Shown: piece by piece, positions 18,241 through 27,683 of the stretch | Position numbering within the stretch: the stretch's first letter is position 1 | How the letters are laid out: the number at the start of each line of letters is the position of its first letter | NCBI GenBank assembly: GCA_003709165.1 | Contig: RDRZ01000004.1 | Coordinates: 62,001 to 126,000, forward strand | Origin: Flavobacteriaceae bacterium PRS1 | Lineage (GTDB): Bacteria; Bacteroidota; Bacteroidia; Flavobacteriales; Flavobacteriaceae | Reading direction: 5' to 3' | DNA: 64,000 nucleotides | Notes under the pieces: generated by a model | Told to the model about the DNA's origin: nothing | The model's input: only the letters and a program-made list of their open reading frames with translations | The model's database searches: none | Made by a program: the position numbers and the translations under genes

Positions 18241-19221
18241 ATGTCACAACAAATTGAACCTATTTTACAAGAAAACAAAAATCGATTTGTTATTTTCCCT
18301 ATTCAACATCATGACATTTGGGAATGGTATAAAAAACAAGAAGCAAGTATTTGGACTGCCGAAGAAATAGATTTACACCAAGATCTTTATGATTGGAATA
18401 ACAAATTAAATGATGACGAACGCTATTTTATAAAACACGTTTTAGCCTTTTTTGCTGCAAGCGATGGTATTGTAAATGAAAATTTAGCCGAAAATTTTGT
18501 TTCAGAAGTGCAATACACCGAAGCTAAATTCTTTTATGGATTCCAGATTATGATGGAGAATATACATTCTGAAGTATATTCGTTATTAATCGATACCTAT
18601 GTAAAAGACGATAAAGAAAAGAATGATTTATTTACAGCCATCGATACGTTTCCTGCCATTAAAGAGAAAGCAGATTGGGCTTTAAAATGGATAGATAGTC
18701 CAAGTTTTGCTGAACGGTTAATTGCTTTTGCAGCCGTTGAAGGCATTTTCTTTTCTGGAAGTTTTTGCTCCATTTTCTGGCTTAAAAAAAGAGGCTTATT
18801 ACCTGGGTTAACATTTTCAAACGAACTTATTTCAAGAGACGAAGGTCTACATTGCGATTTTGCTGTGCATTTGCACGAGAATCATATAATAAATAAAGTT
18901 TCTAAAGAACGAATTACATACATATTAACCAATGCATTAGATATTGAACGCTCATTTATTACTGAATCACTTCCAGCAAGTTTAATCGGGATGAATTCAA
19001 AATTAATGACACAATATCTTGAATTTGTTACCGATAGACTTTTGGTAGATTTTAACTGCGAAAAAGTATATAATGTAACCAATCCTTTCGACTTTATGGA
19101 CATGATTTCATTGCAAGGAAAAACCAATTTCTTTGAAAAACGCGTGTCAGAATATCAAAAAGCAGGAGTTCTTCATAAGGAAGAAGATAAAGATAAGTTC
19201 AGTTTCGATGCCGATTTTTAA
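18241..19221 (+). CDS. nrdB: class I ribonucleotide reductase, beta subunit
   Basis: A 326-residue ferritin-like radical subunit that generates the radical used by NrdA to reduce ribonucleotides. The metal and radical region is clear: EE at 41-42 with a nearby Asp, VNENLAENF near 78, [17 protein letters not shown] at 104-120 (Glu106 and His109 ligands, Tyr113 the likely radical site), [10 protein letters not shown] and [17 protein letters not shown]. The C-terminal tail that docks to NrdA ([10 protein letters not shown]) is intact. nrdA follows on the same strand after 260 non-coding bases. Confidence 0.93.
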   Translation: MSQQIEPILQENKNRFVIFPIQHHDIWEWYKKQEASIWTAEEIDLHQDLYDWNNKLNDDERYFIKHVLAFFAASDGIVNENLAENFVSEVQYTEAKFFYGFQIMMENIHSEVYSLLIDTYVKDDKEKNDLFTAIDTFPAIKEKADWALKWIDSPSFAERLIAFAAVEGIFFSGSFCSIFWLKKRGLLPGLTFSNELISRDEGLHCDFAVHLHENHIINKVSKERITYILTNALDIERSFITESLPASLIGMNSKLMTQYLEFVTDRLLVDFNCEKVYNVTNPFDFMDMISLQGKTNFFEKRVSEYQKAGVLHKEEDKDKFSFDADF

Positions 19222-19322
19222 TTAAGCACAAACGTTCAAAAGGTTACTTTTCAGAATCCAATTAAAGTATTATTCCTTCAGCAAAGGGAGCATAAACAAA
19301 CATACCAATAGATAATTAAACA

Positions 19323-19347
19323 GAAGCTTCCTTTGTTTAGAAGCTTC
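19323..19347 (+). other. hairpin between nrdB and nrdA
   Basis: GAAGCTTC occurs twice around a 9-base loop. Each copy is self-complementary, so the element is both a direct and an inverted repeat. There is no T run, so it may pause or protect the transcript rather than end it. The rest of 19222-19481 shows nothing I can support. Confidence 0.35.
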
Positions 19348-19481
19348 CAAAACAACACTTTAGTTTTACCAAACTAAATTTCTAAACCCTGTTCTGATTT
19401 GTTTCAGAATTAAATTTAGACTAACTAACTAATCCTTTTTCAGATAACCAATATCAGAAAAAATAAAACGTATTCCACAGT

Positions 19482-21959
19482 ATGTATGTAGTAAAAAGAG
19501 ACGGCAGAAAAGAACCAATAATGTTCGACAAAATCACTTCGAGAGTGAGAAAAATGTGTTATGACTTAAATAGTCTAGTAGATCCTGTAAAAATTTCTAT
19601 GCGAGTTATAGAAGGATTGTACGATGGAGTTACTACAAGCGAGCTTGATAATCTTGCGGCAGAAGTAGCTGCAACAATGACAACAGCACATCCAGACTAT
19701 GCAAAACTTGCTGCTCGAATCTCTGTTTCCAATTTACATAAAAGTACCAAAAAAACATTTAGTGAAGTCATGACAGACTTGTACACTTATGTAAATCCAA
19801 GAACAGAAAAAAAAGCACCTTTACTTTCAGAAGAAGTATATCAAGTAATTATAGATAATAAAGAAAAATTAGATTCTACAATTATCTATAATCGCGATTT
19901 TGGCTACGATTTTTTTGGCTTCAAAACTTTAGAACGCTCTTACCTTTTAAAACTAAATGGCAAAATTGCTGAACGACCTCAACACATGCTAATGCGTGTT
20001 TCTGTCGGAATTCATTTAAACGATTTAGATGCTGTAATAGAAACTTACGAGCTCATGTCTAAAAAATATTTTACACATGCAACTCCAACATTATTTAATT
20101 CAGGGACACCAAAACCACAAATGTCGTCTTGTTTTTTATTAACTATGAAAGATGATAGTATTGAAGGCATTTACGATACCTTAAAACAAACGGCGAAAAT
20201 CTCGCAATCGGCTGGCGGAATTGGCTTGTCTATTCATAATATTCGCGCAACAGGAAGTTACATTTCTGGCACTAATGGCACAAGTAATGGCATTGTCCCA
20301 ATGCTTCAAGTGTTTAATGATACAGCACGTTATGTCGATCAAGGTGGTGGAAAACGCAAAGGGAGTTTCGCTATTTATTTAGAACCGTGGCATGCCGATA
20401 TTTTCGATTTTCTTGAATTAAAGAAAAACCACGGAAAAGAAGAAATGCGTGCACGCGATTTGTTTTATGCGATGTGGATCTCAGATTTATTTATGAAACG
20501 CGTTCAAGAAGATGCAAGTTGGACGCTTATGTGTCCAAATGAATGTCCAGGATTATGTGACGTATATGGAGAAGAATTTGAAACGCTATATACTAAATAT
20601 GAAGCAGAAGATAAAGGACGCAAATCGATTAAAGCACGTGAACTTTGGGAGAAAATTTTAGAATCTCAAATTGAAACAGGAACACCATATATGTTGTATA
20701 AAGATGCAGCTAATCGTAAATCTAATCAAAAGAATTTAGGGACTATTCGATCTTCAAATTTATGTACAGAAATTATGGAGTACACGTCTCCAGACGAAAT
20801 AGCTGTATGTAATTTAGCTTCAATAGCATTACCAATGTTTATTAAAAATGGTGCATTCGACCATAAAGAACTCTTCCGAATTACTAAGCGTGTTACTAAA
20901 AATTTAAACAGAGTAATAGACAGAAATTACTATCCTGTAAAAGAAGCAAAAACTTCTAATTTTCGTCATCGTCCAATAGGTCTCGGCGTACAAGGACTTG
21001 CTGACATCTTTATTAAATTGCGATTGCCTTTTACAAGCGACGAGGCAAAACAATTAAACAAAGATATTTTTGAAACACTTTATTTTGCAGCTGTTACAGC
21101 ATCAATGGAAGAAGCAAAAACAGATGGACCTTATCAAAGCTATAAAGGTTCACCTATTAGTAAAGGTGAATTTCAGTATAACCTTTGGGGAATTAAAGAT
21201 GAAGAATTAAGTGGACTTTGGGATTGGGCAAAACTGCGTAAGCAAGTACTAAAACATGGTGTTCGCAACTCTTTATTAGTAGCACCAATGCCAACAGCAA
21301 GTACTTCTCAAATTTTGGGTAACAACGAATGTTTCGAACCATATACGTCAAACATTTATACACGACGCGTACTTTCAGGCGAGTTTATTGTTGTAAACAA
21401 ACACTTGCTGGAAGATTTAGTAGAATTAGGACTTTGGAATGATGGTTTAAAACAAGATATTATGAGAGCCAATGGTTCTATTCAAGGCATTGATAACATT
21501 CCAGATGACATTAAAGAGCTGTATAAAACGGTTTGGGAGTTAAGCATGAAAGACATTATAGATATGTCTCGCCAAAGAGGATATTTTATTGATCAATCAC
21601 AATCATTAAATTTGTTTTTGGAAGGAGCTACTATGGCAAAACTAACATCAATGCATTTCTACGCATGGAAAAGTGGCTTAAAAACCGGAATGTATTACTT
21701 ACGTACAAAGAGTGCTGTAGATGCTATTAAGGTTACATTAGATAATAAAAAGAAATCTGAACCAGCAGTTGAGGCTGTTGATGTAAATGAAACTTTAGTT
21801 TCACAACAAAAACAACTAGCTGTTAAAACTGCTGAAAAATTCGCAAAGCAAACCAGTACAGAAGTTGAAGTAAAACCAATGTCAGCCGACGAAATGAAAG
21901 CCTTGGTTGCTCAGGCAAAAGAAGCTGAAGGAGACGATTGTTTGATGTGTGGGTCTTAA
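19482..21959 (+). CDS. nrdA: class I ribonucleotide reductase, alpha subunit
   Basis: An 825-residue catalytic subunit. The N-terminal ATP-cone regulatory domain is present ([20 protein letters not shown]). The catalytic barrel carries the expected cysteines (PQMSSCFLL near 215 and SSNLCTEI near 428) and the [11 protein letters not shown] stretch. The C-terminus ends GDDCLMCGS, with the swinging-arm pair C820 and C823 used for re-reduction. A repeat hairpin and a strong terminator follow. Confidence 0.95.
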   Translation: MYVVKRDGRKEPIMFDKITSRVRKMCYDLNSLVDPVKISMRVIEGLYDGVTTSELDNLAAEVAATMTTAHPDYAKLAARISVSNLHKSTKKTFSEVMTDLYTYVNPRTEKKAPLLSEEVYQVIIDNKEKLDSTIIYNRDFGYDFFGFKTLERSYLLKLNGKIAERPQHMLMRVSVGIHLNDLDAVIETYELMSKKYFTHATPTLFNSGTPKPQMSSCFLLTMKDDSIEGIYDTLKQTAKISQSAGGIGLSIHNIRATGSYISGTNGTSNGIVPMLQVFNDTARYVDQGGGKRKGSFAIYLEPWHADIFDFLELKKNHGKEEMRARDLFYAMWISDLFMKRVQEDASWTLMCPNECPGLCDVYGEEFETLYTKYEAEDKGRKSIKARELWEKILESQIETGTPYMLYKDAANRKSNQKNLGTIRSSNLCTEIMEYTSPDEIAVCNLASIALPMFIKNGAFDHKELFRITKRVTKNLNRVIDRNYYPVKEAKTSNFRHRPIGLGVQGLADIFIKLRLPFTSDEAKQLNKDIFETLYFAAVTASMEEAKTDGPYQSYKGSPISKGEFQYNLWGIKDEELSGLWDWAKLRKQVLKHGVRNSLLVAPMPTASTSQILGNNECFEPYTSNIYTRRVLSGEFIVVNKHLLEDLVELGLWNDGLKQDIMRANGSIQGIDNIPDDIKELYKTVWELSMKDIIDMSRQRGYFIDQSQSLNLFLEGATMAKLTSMHFYAWKSGLKTGMYYLRTKSAVDAIKVTLDNKKKSEPAVEAVDVNETLVSQQKQLAVKTAEKFAKQTSTEVEVKPMSADEMKALVAQAKEAEGDDCLMCGS

Positions 21960-21964
21960 TAAAA

Positions 21965-21990
21965 TGTCATTCCTGCGTAGGCAGGAATCT
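21965..21990. repeat. short GC-rich palindromic repeat (REP-like)
   Basis: The palindrome ATTCCTGC-GTAG-GCAGGAAT lies within TGTCATTCCTGCGTAGGCAG, a sequence type scattered in many bacterial genomes. It is much richer in GC than its surroundings. It sits directly after the nrdA stop. Confidence 0.6.
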
Positions 21991-22000
21991 AAATAATATC

Positions 22001-22040
22001 AAGCATCTCTTTCTATGATTTTGAAAGTGATGCTTTTTTT
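22001..22040 (+). terminator. rho-independent terminator after nrdA
   Basis: AAGCATC-t-CTTTC pairs with GAAAG-t-GATGCTT across a 9-base loop and is followed by a run of T. Confidence 0.8.
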
Positions 22041-22073
22041 GTTAAGTTAAAAAATTCTTTATAAGAATTTAGT

Positions 22074-22511
22074 ATGGATAAATTTCTAAAAGTAGCTATA
22101 GATGAAGCAAAGAAAGGATTAAAAGAAGGAGGAATACCTATTGGTTCTGTTATTGTTTACCAAGGAAAAATTATCGGAAGAGGGCATAATCGGAGAATTC
22201 AAGAAGGTAGTGTTGTGCTTCATGGAGAAATGGATGCCTTTGAAAATGCAGGACGACAATCTGCCAATGTCTATAATTACTGCACATTATATACAACCTT
22301 ATCGCCTTGTGCCATGTGTAGTGGCGCCATATTATTGTATGGAATTCCTAGAATTATAATTGGAGAAAACAAAAGTTTTTTAGGCGAAGAAGCACTTTTA
22401 AAATCTCGAGGAGTTGATGTAATGGTTGTCGATAATCAAGAATGTAAAGATATGATGACTTCGTTTATTACAAACAATCCTGAATTATGGAATGAAGATA
22501 TAGGTGTTTAA
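22074..22511 (+). CDS. cytosine deaminase (fungal Fcy1-like)
   Basis: A 145-residue zinc deaminase with the HGE variant of the active-site motif (H50-G-E52, VLHGEMDAFENAGR) and PCAMC (P78, C79, C82). The GHNRR...LHGE...TLYTTLSPC...LYGIPR...GEN pattern is strikingly like yeast cytosine deaminase, so free cytosine to uracil is the best guess for the reaction, in pyrimidine salvage. A single-gene unit closed by a hairpin terminator. Confidence 0.82.
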   Translation: MDKFLKVAIDEAKKGLKEGGIPIGSVIVYQGKIIGRGHNRRIQEGSVVLHGEMDAFENAGRQSANVYNYCTLYTTLSPCAMCSGAILLYGIPRIIIGENKSFLGEEALLKSRGVDVMVVDNQECKDMMTSFITNNPELWNEDIGV

Positions 22512-22560
22512 ACCATTCTTTCATTTTATAAATATTAAGTTAGACAAAGATACAAAACAA

Positions 22561-22584
22561 AAAACCACCCAATGAGGTGGTTTT
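22561..22584. terminator. bidirectional terminator between cytosine deaminase and pit
   Basis: Perfect 9-base stem AAAACCACC / GGTGGTTTT with a CAATGA loop, A-rich on one side and T-rich on the other. It serves two convergent genes. Confidence 0.8.
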
Positions 22585-22604
22585 TATTCTAAACATATTA
22601 TGAT

Positions 22605-24920
22605 TTATTTTCCAGAAGTATCTTCAGGACTAGAAGGTAAAGTCGCAGGTTCAACCGAACTATCATGCGCATTATGATACTCTTCTAATAAATTCATTGT
22701 TGCATTTAGTAAATCTTTAGTTTCTAATAACAAGCTAAAATATAGTGTTGTGTTTTTAGGACTTCCTCCTTCTGTTCGTGTACGTTCAACTTGTTTTTGA
22801 ATTTTTTCTTTCACTAAATCATAAACTACTTTTTTGTTATTTAAAAGGCTACCAATTTGTTCAAATGAGCGAGAAACAAATGCTTTCTTGGTATTATTAA
22901 ACAACTCTTCAATTGCATCATCAATTTGCTTAAGGTCTTTTATTTGGTTGAATTTTAATTTTTTATGATTGTTATTTACATGCTTATGACTTATTTTAGA
23001 AATGTATTCTAACGATTGGGTCATGTCTTGCAGATATCCTAAAATATGAATATAAAAATGACTGGCGCCAACACTAGAATCGTCTAAATTTTTAATAAAA
23101 TAGAAAATATTGTCACGCAATTCATCTACTTCAGCCGAAAGTTTAACAATCTGTTTCTTATTCTTTTTAAGCGCAGATAAATCTTGAAGTGCAAGACCTT
23201 GAATAGCATTAGTGTAAATACGGTTACCGCGTTTTACAACATTAGCAATATTTTTAGCACTTTCATAAATTACGCCTTGTACCGAGCTGCTTTCAGCTTT
23301 TTCCAAACTGTCTTCAGCTTTTGTTTCTTTAGAATTTTTCTTGTGAGAAATATAATTTCTGCCTAAAAGTAATACAGCAAAAAACAATAAAATTGCAATA
23401 GCAGTTGGACCACCAAGATTAATTAAATATACCATTATGGCGGCGGCAGTAAAAGCACTTATTGCGGTAAAAAACCAACCTCCAATAATATTCAATACAC
23501 CTGCAACACGATACACAGCACTTTCGCTTCCCCAAGCGCGATCTGCAAGCGAGCTTCCCATAGCAACCATAAAGGTTACATAGGTTGTAGAAAGTGGTAA
23601 TTTATAAGATGTGGCAATAGATATTAAAACTCCGGCAACCATTAAATTTACCGATGCTCTAACCATATCAAATGCAGGAAGCTCATGTGTTTTTTCTTTA
23701 GATAAAGTAATAACAGGTTTTTCAAATTGTTTTTCAATTTTAGCTTTCCATGTTTCAGGTAAAATATAAGACGATATTTTAGAAGACCCTATAGCAAATC
23801 TCACCAATCCACGAGATAAAAAATTAGGTTGAAAACGTTCTTTAGTTTCACCTTGACTGGATAAATCTATAGATGTTTTTACTACAGCTTTAGCTTTACT
23901 GGAAAACCATAATGTAAGAACCATAATCATGCCTGCTATAAAGAGAAGCAATGTTGGTGTTGGTACTTTTGATGCTAAAACTTCCATACTAAACTCATGT
24001 GCAGGGATACCTGAAGCTACCCATGCTTCGTACGATTGCCATGCAGCAATCGGCACACCAATAAAGTTTACCAAGTCGTTTCCGGCAAATGCTAATGCTA
24101 AAGAAAAGGTTCCTACAATAATGATTAGTTTGTATATATTGGTTTTAAGATAATTAATTAACCCATATGACAATAATGACCAGAATACTAAACTAACTAC
24201 AATAATTGAGAGTACTTGTGTTTCTAAAAAATCTTTTATTGTTGCTCCACCAATAATATCGAAACCTTGTTTAGCCACATCGGCACCTTTTATGCCTTTC
24301 ATAAGAATAAAATACACAATTGCAGTTAAGGCAACACCACCAAATAGCGCACCAACCCATTTGGCTTTTTGTTCGAATTCGTAAGACAATAACAATCTGG
24401 AAACCCATTGTACAAGTGCACCTATAGAAAATGCGACGATGACCGAAAGTAGTATTCCGAATATTATCATTGTAGCCTTGGATGTGTTGATATAGTTTAC
24501 TACATCGGAAAAATCTCCACCGTCTGCCGCAATTTTTATGAGTGCCATAGCAACAGCAGCACCTAATAATTCAAAAACAATAGAAACAGTAGTAGAAGTT
24601 GGTAAACCAAGTGTATTGAAAAAATCTAATAAGAGGATATCAGTAATCATTACTGCCATAAAGATGTACATAATCTCATCGAACATAAACTCTCCCGGAT
24701 TAAAAATGCCTTTTCGTGCTACTTCCATCATTCCGCTGGAAAAAACAGCTCCAACAGCAATACCAATACTGGCAACAATCATAATTGTTCTAAACGAAAT
24801 TGCTTTAGAGCCTAAGGCAGAATTTAAAAAGTTTACAGCATCATTACTTACACCTACAACCAAATCAGCAACAGCTAAAATGGCAAGTGCAACAACCATT
24901 AATAAGTATATATTGTCCAT
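22605..24920 (-). CDS. pit: PiT-family inorganic phosphate transporter
   Basis: A 771-residue inner-membrane protein with two copies of the PiT signature: VVGVSNDAVNFLNSALGSKA near the N-terminus and a partner GNDLVNFIGVPIAA near residue 280. About a dozen hydrophobic helices are visible. Unlike the roughly 500-residue E. coli protein it has a long soluble C-terminal extension (from about residue 540) with predicted helices, resembling a PhoU-like or coiled regulatory domain. It lies 69 bases downstream of a phosphate-type porin gene on the same strand, so outer- and inner-membrane steps of phosphate uptake are probably co-expressed. Confidence 0.9.
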   Translation of the reverse strand: MDNIYLLMVVALAILAVADLVVGVSNDAVNFLNSALGSKAISFRTIMIVASIGIAVGAVFSSGMMEVARKGIFNPGEFMFDEIMYIFMAVMITDILLLDFFNTLGLPTSTTVSIVFELLGAAVAMALIKIAADGGDFSDVVNYINTSKATMIIFGILLSVIVAFSIGALVQWVSRLLLSYEFEQKAKWVGALFGGVALTAIVYFILMKGIKGADVAKQGFDIIGGATIKDFLETQVLSIIVVSLVFWSLLSYGLINYLKTNIYKLIIIVGTFSLALAFAGNDLVNFIGVPIAAWQSYEAWVASGIPAHEFSMEVLASKVPTPTLLLFIAGMIMVLTLWFSSKAKAVVKTSIDLSSQGETKERFQPNFLSRGLVRFAIGSSKISSYILPETWKAKIEKQFEKPVITLSKEKTHELPAFDMVRASVNLMVAGVLISIATSYKLPLSTTYVTFMVAMGSSLADRAWGSESAVYRVAGVLNIIGGWFFTAISAFTAAAIMVYLINLGGPTAIAILLFFAVLLLGRNYISHKKNSKETKAEDSLEKAESSSVQGVIYESAKNIANVVKRGNRIYTNAIQGLALQDLSALKKNKKQIVKLSAEVDELRDNIFYFIKNLDDSSVGASHFYIHILGYLQDMTQSLEYISKISHKHVNNNHKKLKFNQIKDLKQIDDAIEELFNNTKKAFVSRSFEQIGSLLNNKKVVYDLVKEKIQKQVERTRTEGGSPKNTTLYFSLLLETKDLLNATMNLLEEYHNAHDSSVEPATLPSSPEDTSGK

Positions 24921-24989
24921 AATTTAGTTTAAAATAGTTAGCAAATATCTATAGTGTTTTTCAATAAAATGTTATCTAATTGTTATGTT

Positions 24990-26183
24990 TTAAAAATGTA
25001 AATCGAATTGTAACCTGTACATGAGTACATAATTATTATTTGCGATATCTATATATGTAAAATCTGATTGAACTTTTAAACTATGACCAACAATATATTT
25101 TGAAACACCTAAAGTGTATTCGTTTTTCATATTTGCGCCTGTTATATTTTTATCTAAATTAGTATTAGAATAACGACCTGCAATTTCCCAATTACTTTTA
25201 AAAAGATAACCTGCTTGTACATTTAATGCGTTACCAACTTTTACGACGACCCCAGTTAATGTTCCATCAGAGTTTTTTGCTATAGGATCATTGGAATCTC
25301 TGTTTACATATTCTCCCATAAATGAAAAGCCCTTATATTTAAAAATGGCATCTATAAATAAAGTAGAAATATTGGTTTCATAAAAACCATTATCAGTTTC
25401 CATATATTTACCTTGGTTACTTCTTGTTTTAACTGCATTATTATTAAAATCATAAGAAACTCCAAAGGCTAATTTTGGTTTAGGTTCACGGCTTAAATCA
25501 CCACCTTTGTAATCGCCTTTACTAGTAAAGTTACCAAAAGGTAATAATTCTATTCGACTAGTAAACTGATATCCGCCGAGATTTCCAGTAGTTACATTTC
25601 TACCTTCACCTTGTGATATTGCAAAAATTTCTCTTATTATAAAATTATTTGATAAATTAATATGATGTCTAAATTGGACACCCATATCTCTGTCTAAATT
25701 AAATCCAGCATTAAGGATTGATCGATCTACAAATTGCAAATTAGCAGAAGATATAACGCGTTCTCTATTTCCAGGGAGTTTGGTTTGACCAAACCATAAC
25801 TCGAAATTTTGGTAAAAATTCCATTTCATCACTGCATCAATAATATATCTTGGCGCATTACCGGTAAATTTTGAAGCACCAGAAATGTCTCTATTTGATA
25901 AACCTAATTCTAATTTATATTTAAGTTTTGGGCTAAATGCATAACCATCAAACTTTAAACGTGCCCGTCGAACTAAAAAATTAGTTTCTGGGCTTTCACC
26001 ATCTTCCCAAACAGCTATTCCTAAAAACTGCATTCTTACACCAATTTTCATCGTCCATGAACTATCTTGACTAACAAGATTAAAGAGCCCTTTTCCGAAT
26101 TTAGGCGATGATGACTCTTGAGCGTTTATATTAGTTATTACTAATAATAGAAATAGTACGCAGAACGTATTTTTAAATTTCAT
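24990..26183 (-). CDS. phosphate-selective porin O/P-like outer membrane protein
   Basis: A 397-residue outer-membrane beta-barrel with a signal peptide (MKFKNTFCVLFLLLVITNIN). Alternating beta-strand pattern throughout, an early MKIGVRMQFLGIAVWED and RRARLKFDGYAFSPKLKYK, and a C-terminal strand ending in aromatic residues (LMYRLQFDLHF) fit the OprO/OprP family. Position just upstream of pit supports a phosphate role; other anions or polyphosphate are possible. Confidence 0.85.
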   Translation of the reverse strand: MKFKNTFCVLFLLLVITNINAQESSSPKFGKGLFNLVSQDSSWTMKIGVRMQFLGIAVWEDGESPETNFLVRRARLKFDGYAFSPKLKYKLELGLSNRDISGASKFTGNAPRYIIDAVMKWNFYQNFELWFGQTKLPGNRERVISSANLQFVDRSILNAGFNLDRDMGVQFRHHINLSNNFIIREIFAISQGEGRNVTTGNLGGYQFTSRIELLPFGNFTSKGDYKGGDLSREPKPKLAFGVSYDFNNNAVKTRSNQGKYMETDNGFYETNISTLFIDAIFKYKGFSFMGEYVNRDSNDPIAKNSDGTLTGVVVKVGNALNVQAGYLFKSNWEIAGRYSNTNLDKNITGANMKNEYTLGVSKYIVGHSLKVQSDFTYIDIANNNYVLMYRLQFDLHF

Positions 26184-26289
26184 ATTAGAATGTTAGTTTT
26201 TGTCGTTGCAAATAACCAACTCTAATGTTAAGTTAATGTTTCCTAAAGATTATTAAATAATATATCTTGCGTACACTTAACATGATACT

Positions 26290-27636
26290 ATGAATTGGGA
26301 ACAATTACTCTCCTTAAAACGCTTTGGCGACACTAATAAACGATTACGAAAAGAACAAGACGAAACACGCTTGGGGTTTGAGGTCGATTACGATCGTATT
26401 ATTTTTTCTTCTGAATTTAGAAGCCTTCAAGACAAAACTCAAGTTATTCCATTATCGCAAACCGATTTTGTACATACACGTTTAACACACAGTTTGGAAG
26501 TGAGTGTTGTAGGAAGGTCTTTAGGAAGACAAGTTGGCGTAAAATTGTTAGAAAAATATCCTCATTTAAAAGAAGTTCATGGGTTTCAAGTCAATGATTT
26601 TGGAGCTATTGTAGCTACAGCAGCATTAGCGCATGATATAGGTAATCCACCTTTTGGTCATAGCGGAGAAAAAACTATTGGAGAATTTTTTAAAACAGGA
26701 AAGGGAAAACAATTTAAAGAACAGCTTACTGAAAAAGAGTATCAGGATTTATGCGATTTCGAAGGCAATGCGAACGGGTTTAAAATACTAACGCAAAGTA
26801 GGGAAGGAAGAGATGGAGGCTTACGTTTAAGTTATGCGACTTTAGGAGCTTTTACTAAATACCCAAAAGAATCACTTCCAAAAAAACCTACTAATCATAT
26901 TACAGATAAAAAATATGGATTCTTTCAATCTGAAAAAGAAATTTTTATTGAAGTTGCAAACGAATTAGGATTAATTCAAACAAGACACGGCAAAGACATA
27001 AGTTTTGCCAGGCATCCACTTGCATATCTGGTAGAAGCGGCAGATGATATTTGCTACACAATTATAGATTTTGAAGACGGTATTAACTTAGGATTAATTC
27101 AAGAAGAATTTGCTTTAGAATATCTTATTAATTTGGTTAGAGACACCATTAATACCAGTAAATATAATACATTAACCAATGTGCAAGACAGAGTTAGCTA
27201 TTTACGAGCTATCGCAATTAATACCTTAATAAATGAGGCCGTGACTGTTTTTATGAATAATGAAGATGAAATTTTAAAAGGAAATTTTTCGACTGCATTG
27301 TTAGACAAGAGTAAATATGAAGCTCAAATAAACGACATTATTAAATTAAGTGTCGAAAACATGTATCAATCTAAAGAAGTTATTGATAAAGAGATTGCTG
27401 GGTACGAAGTTATAACTAAACTGTTGGACACTTTTATTAATGCAGTTAACAATGCGTTTTATGGGGAAGCTTCGAGTTACGATAAATTGATTTTAAAACT
27501 ATTGCCTAGCACAATAAATTTTAATGAAACAGAAATTTATCTCAGGATGCTAAATGTTTGTCATTACGTGTCGCTTTTATCTGATAGTAATGCAGTATTA
27601 ACCTATAAAAAATTAAAAGGATTTCAATTTAATTAA
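26290..27636 (+). CDS. dgt: deoxyguanosinetriphosphate triphosphohydrolase
   Basis: A 448-residue HD-domain dNTPase that removes tripolyphosphate from dGTP and related nucleotides. Family landmarks: FSSEFRSLQDKTQV near residue 40, the first metal His in TRLTHSLEVS, the HD pair in LAHDIGNPPFGHSGE, and the later VEAADDICYTIIDFEDG, which supplies the last Asp. Full length. It starts divergently from the porin gene. Confidence 0.92.
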   Translation: MNWEQLLSLKRFGDTNKRLRKEQDETRLGFEVDYDRIIFSSEFRSLQDKTQVIPLSQTDFVHTRLTHSLEVSVVGRSLGRQVGVKLLEKYPHLKEVHGFQVNDFGAIVATAALAHDIGNPPFGHSGEKTIGEFFKTGKGKQFKEQLTEKEYQDLCDFEGNANGFKILTQSREGRDGGLRLSYATLGAFTKYPKESLPKKPTNHITDKKYGFFQSEKEIFIEVANELGLIQTRHGKDISFARHPLAYLVEAADDICYTIIDFEDGINLGLIQEEFALEYLINLVRDTINTSKYNTLTNVQDRVSYLRAIAINTLINEAVTVFMNNEDEILKGNFSTALLDKSKYEAQINDIIKLSVENMYQSKEVIDKEIAGYEVITKLLDTFINAVNNAFYGEASSYDKLILKLLPSTINFNETEIYLRMLNVCHYVSLLSDSNAVLTYKKLKGFQFN

Positions 27637-27683
27637 TAAAACAATCCTTAAATTTATAGTGTCCAATTCTTATTTTAAACTTA

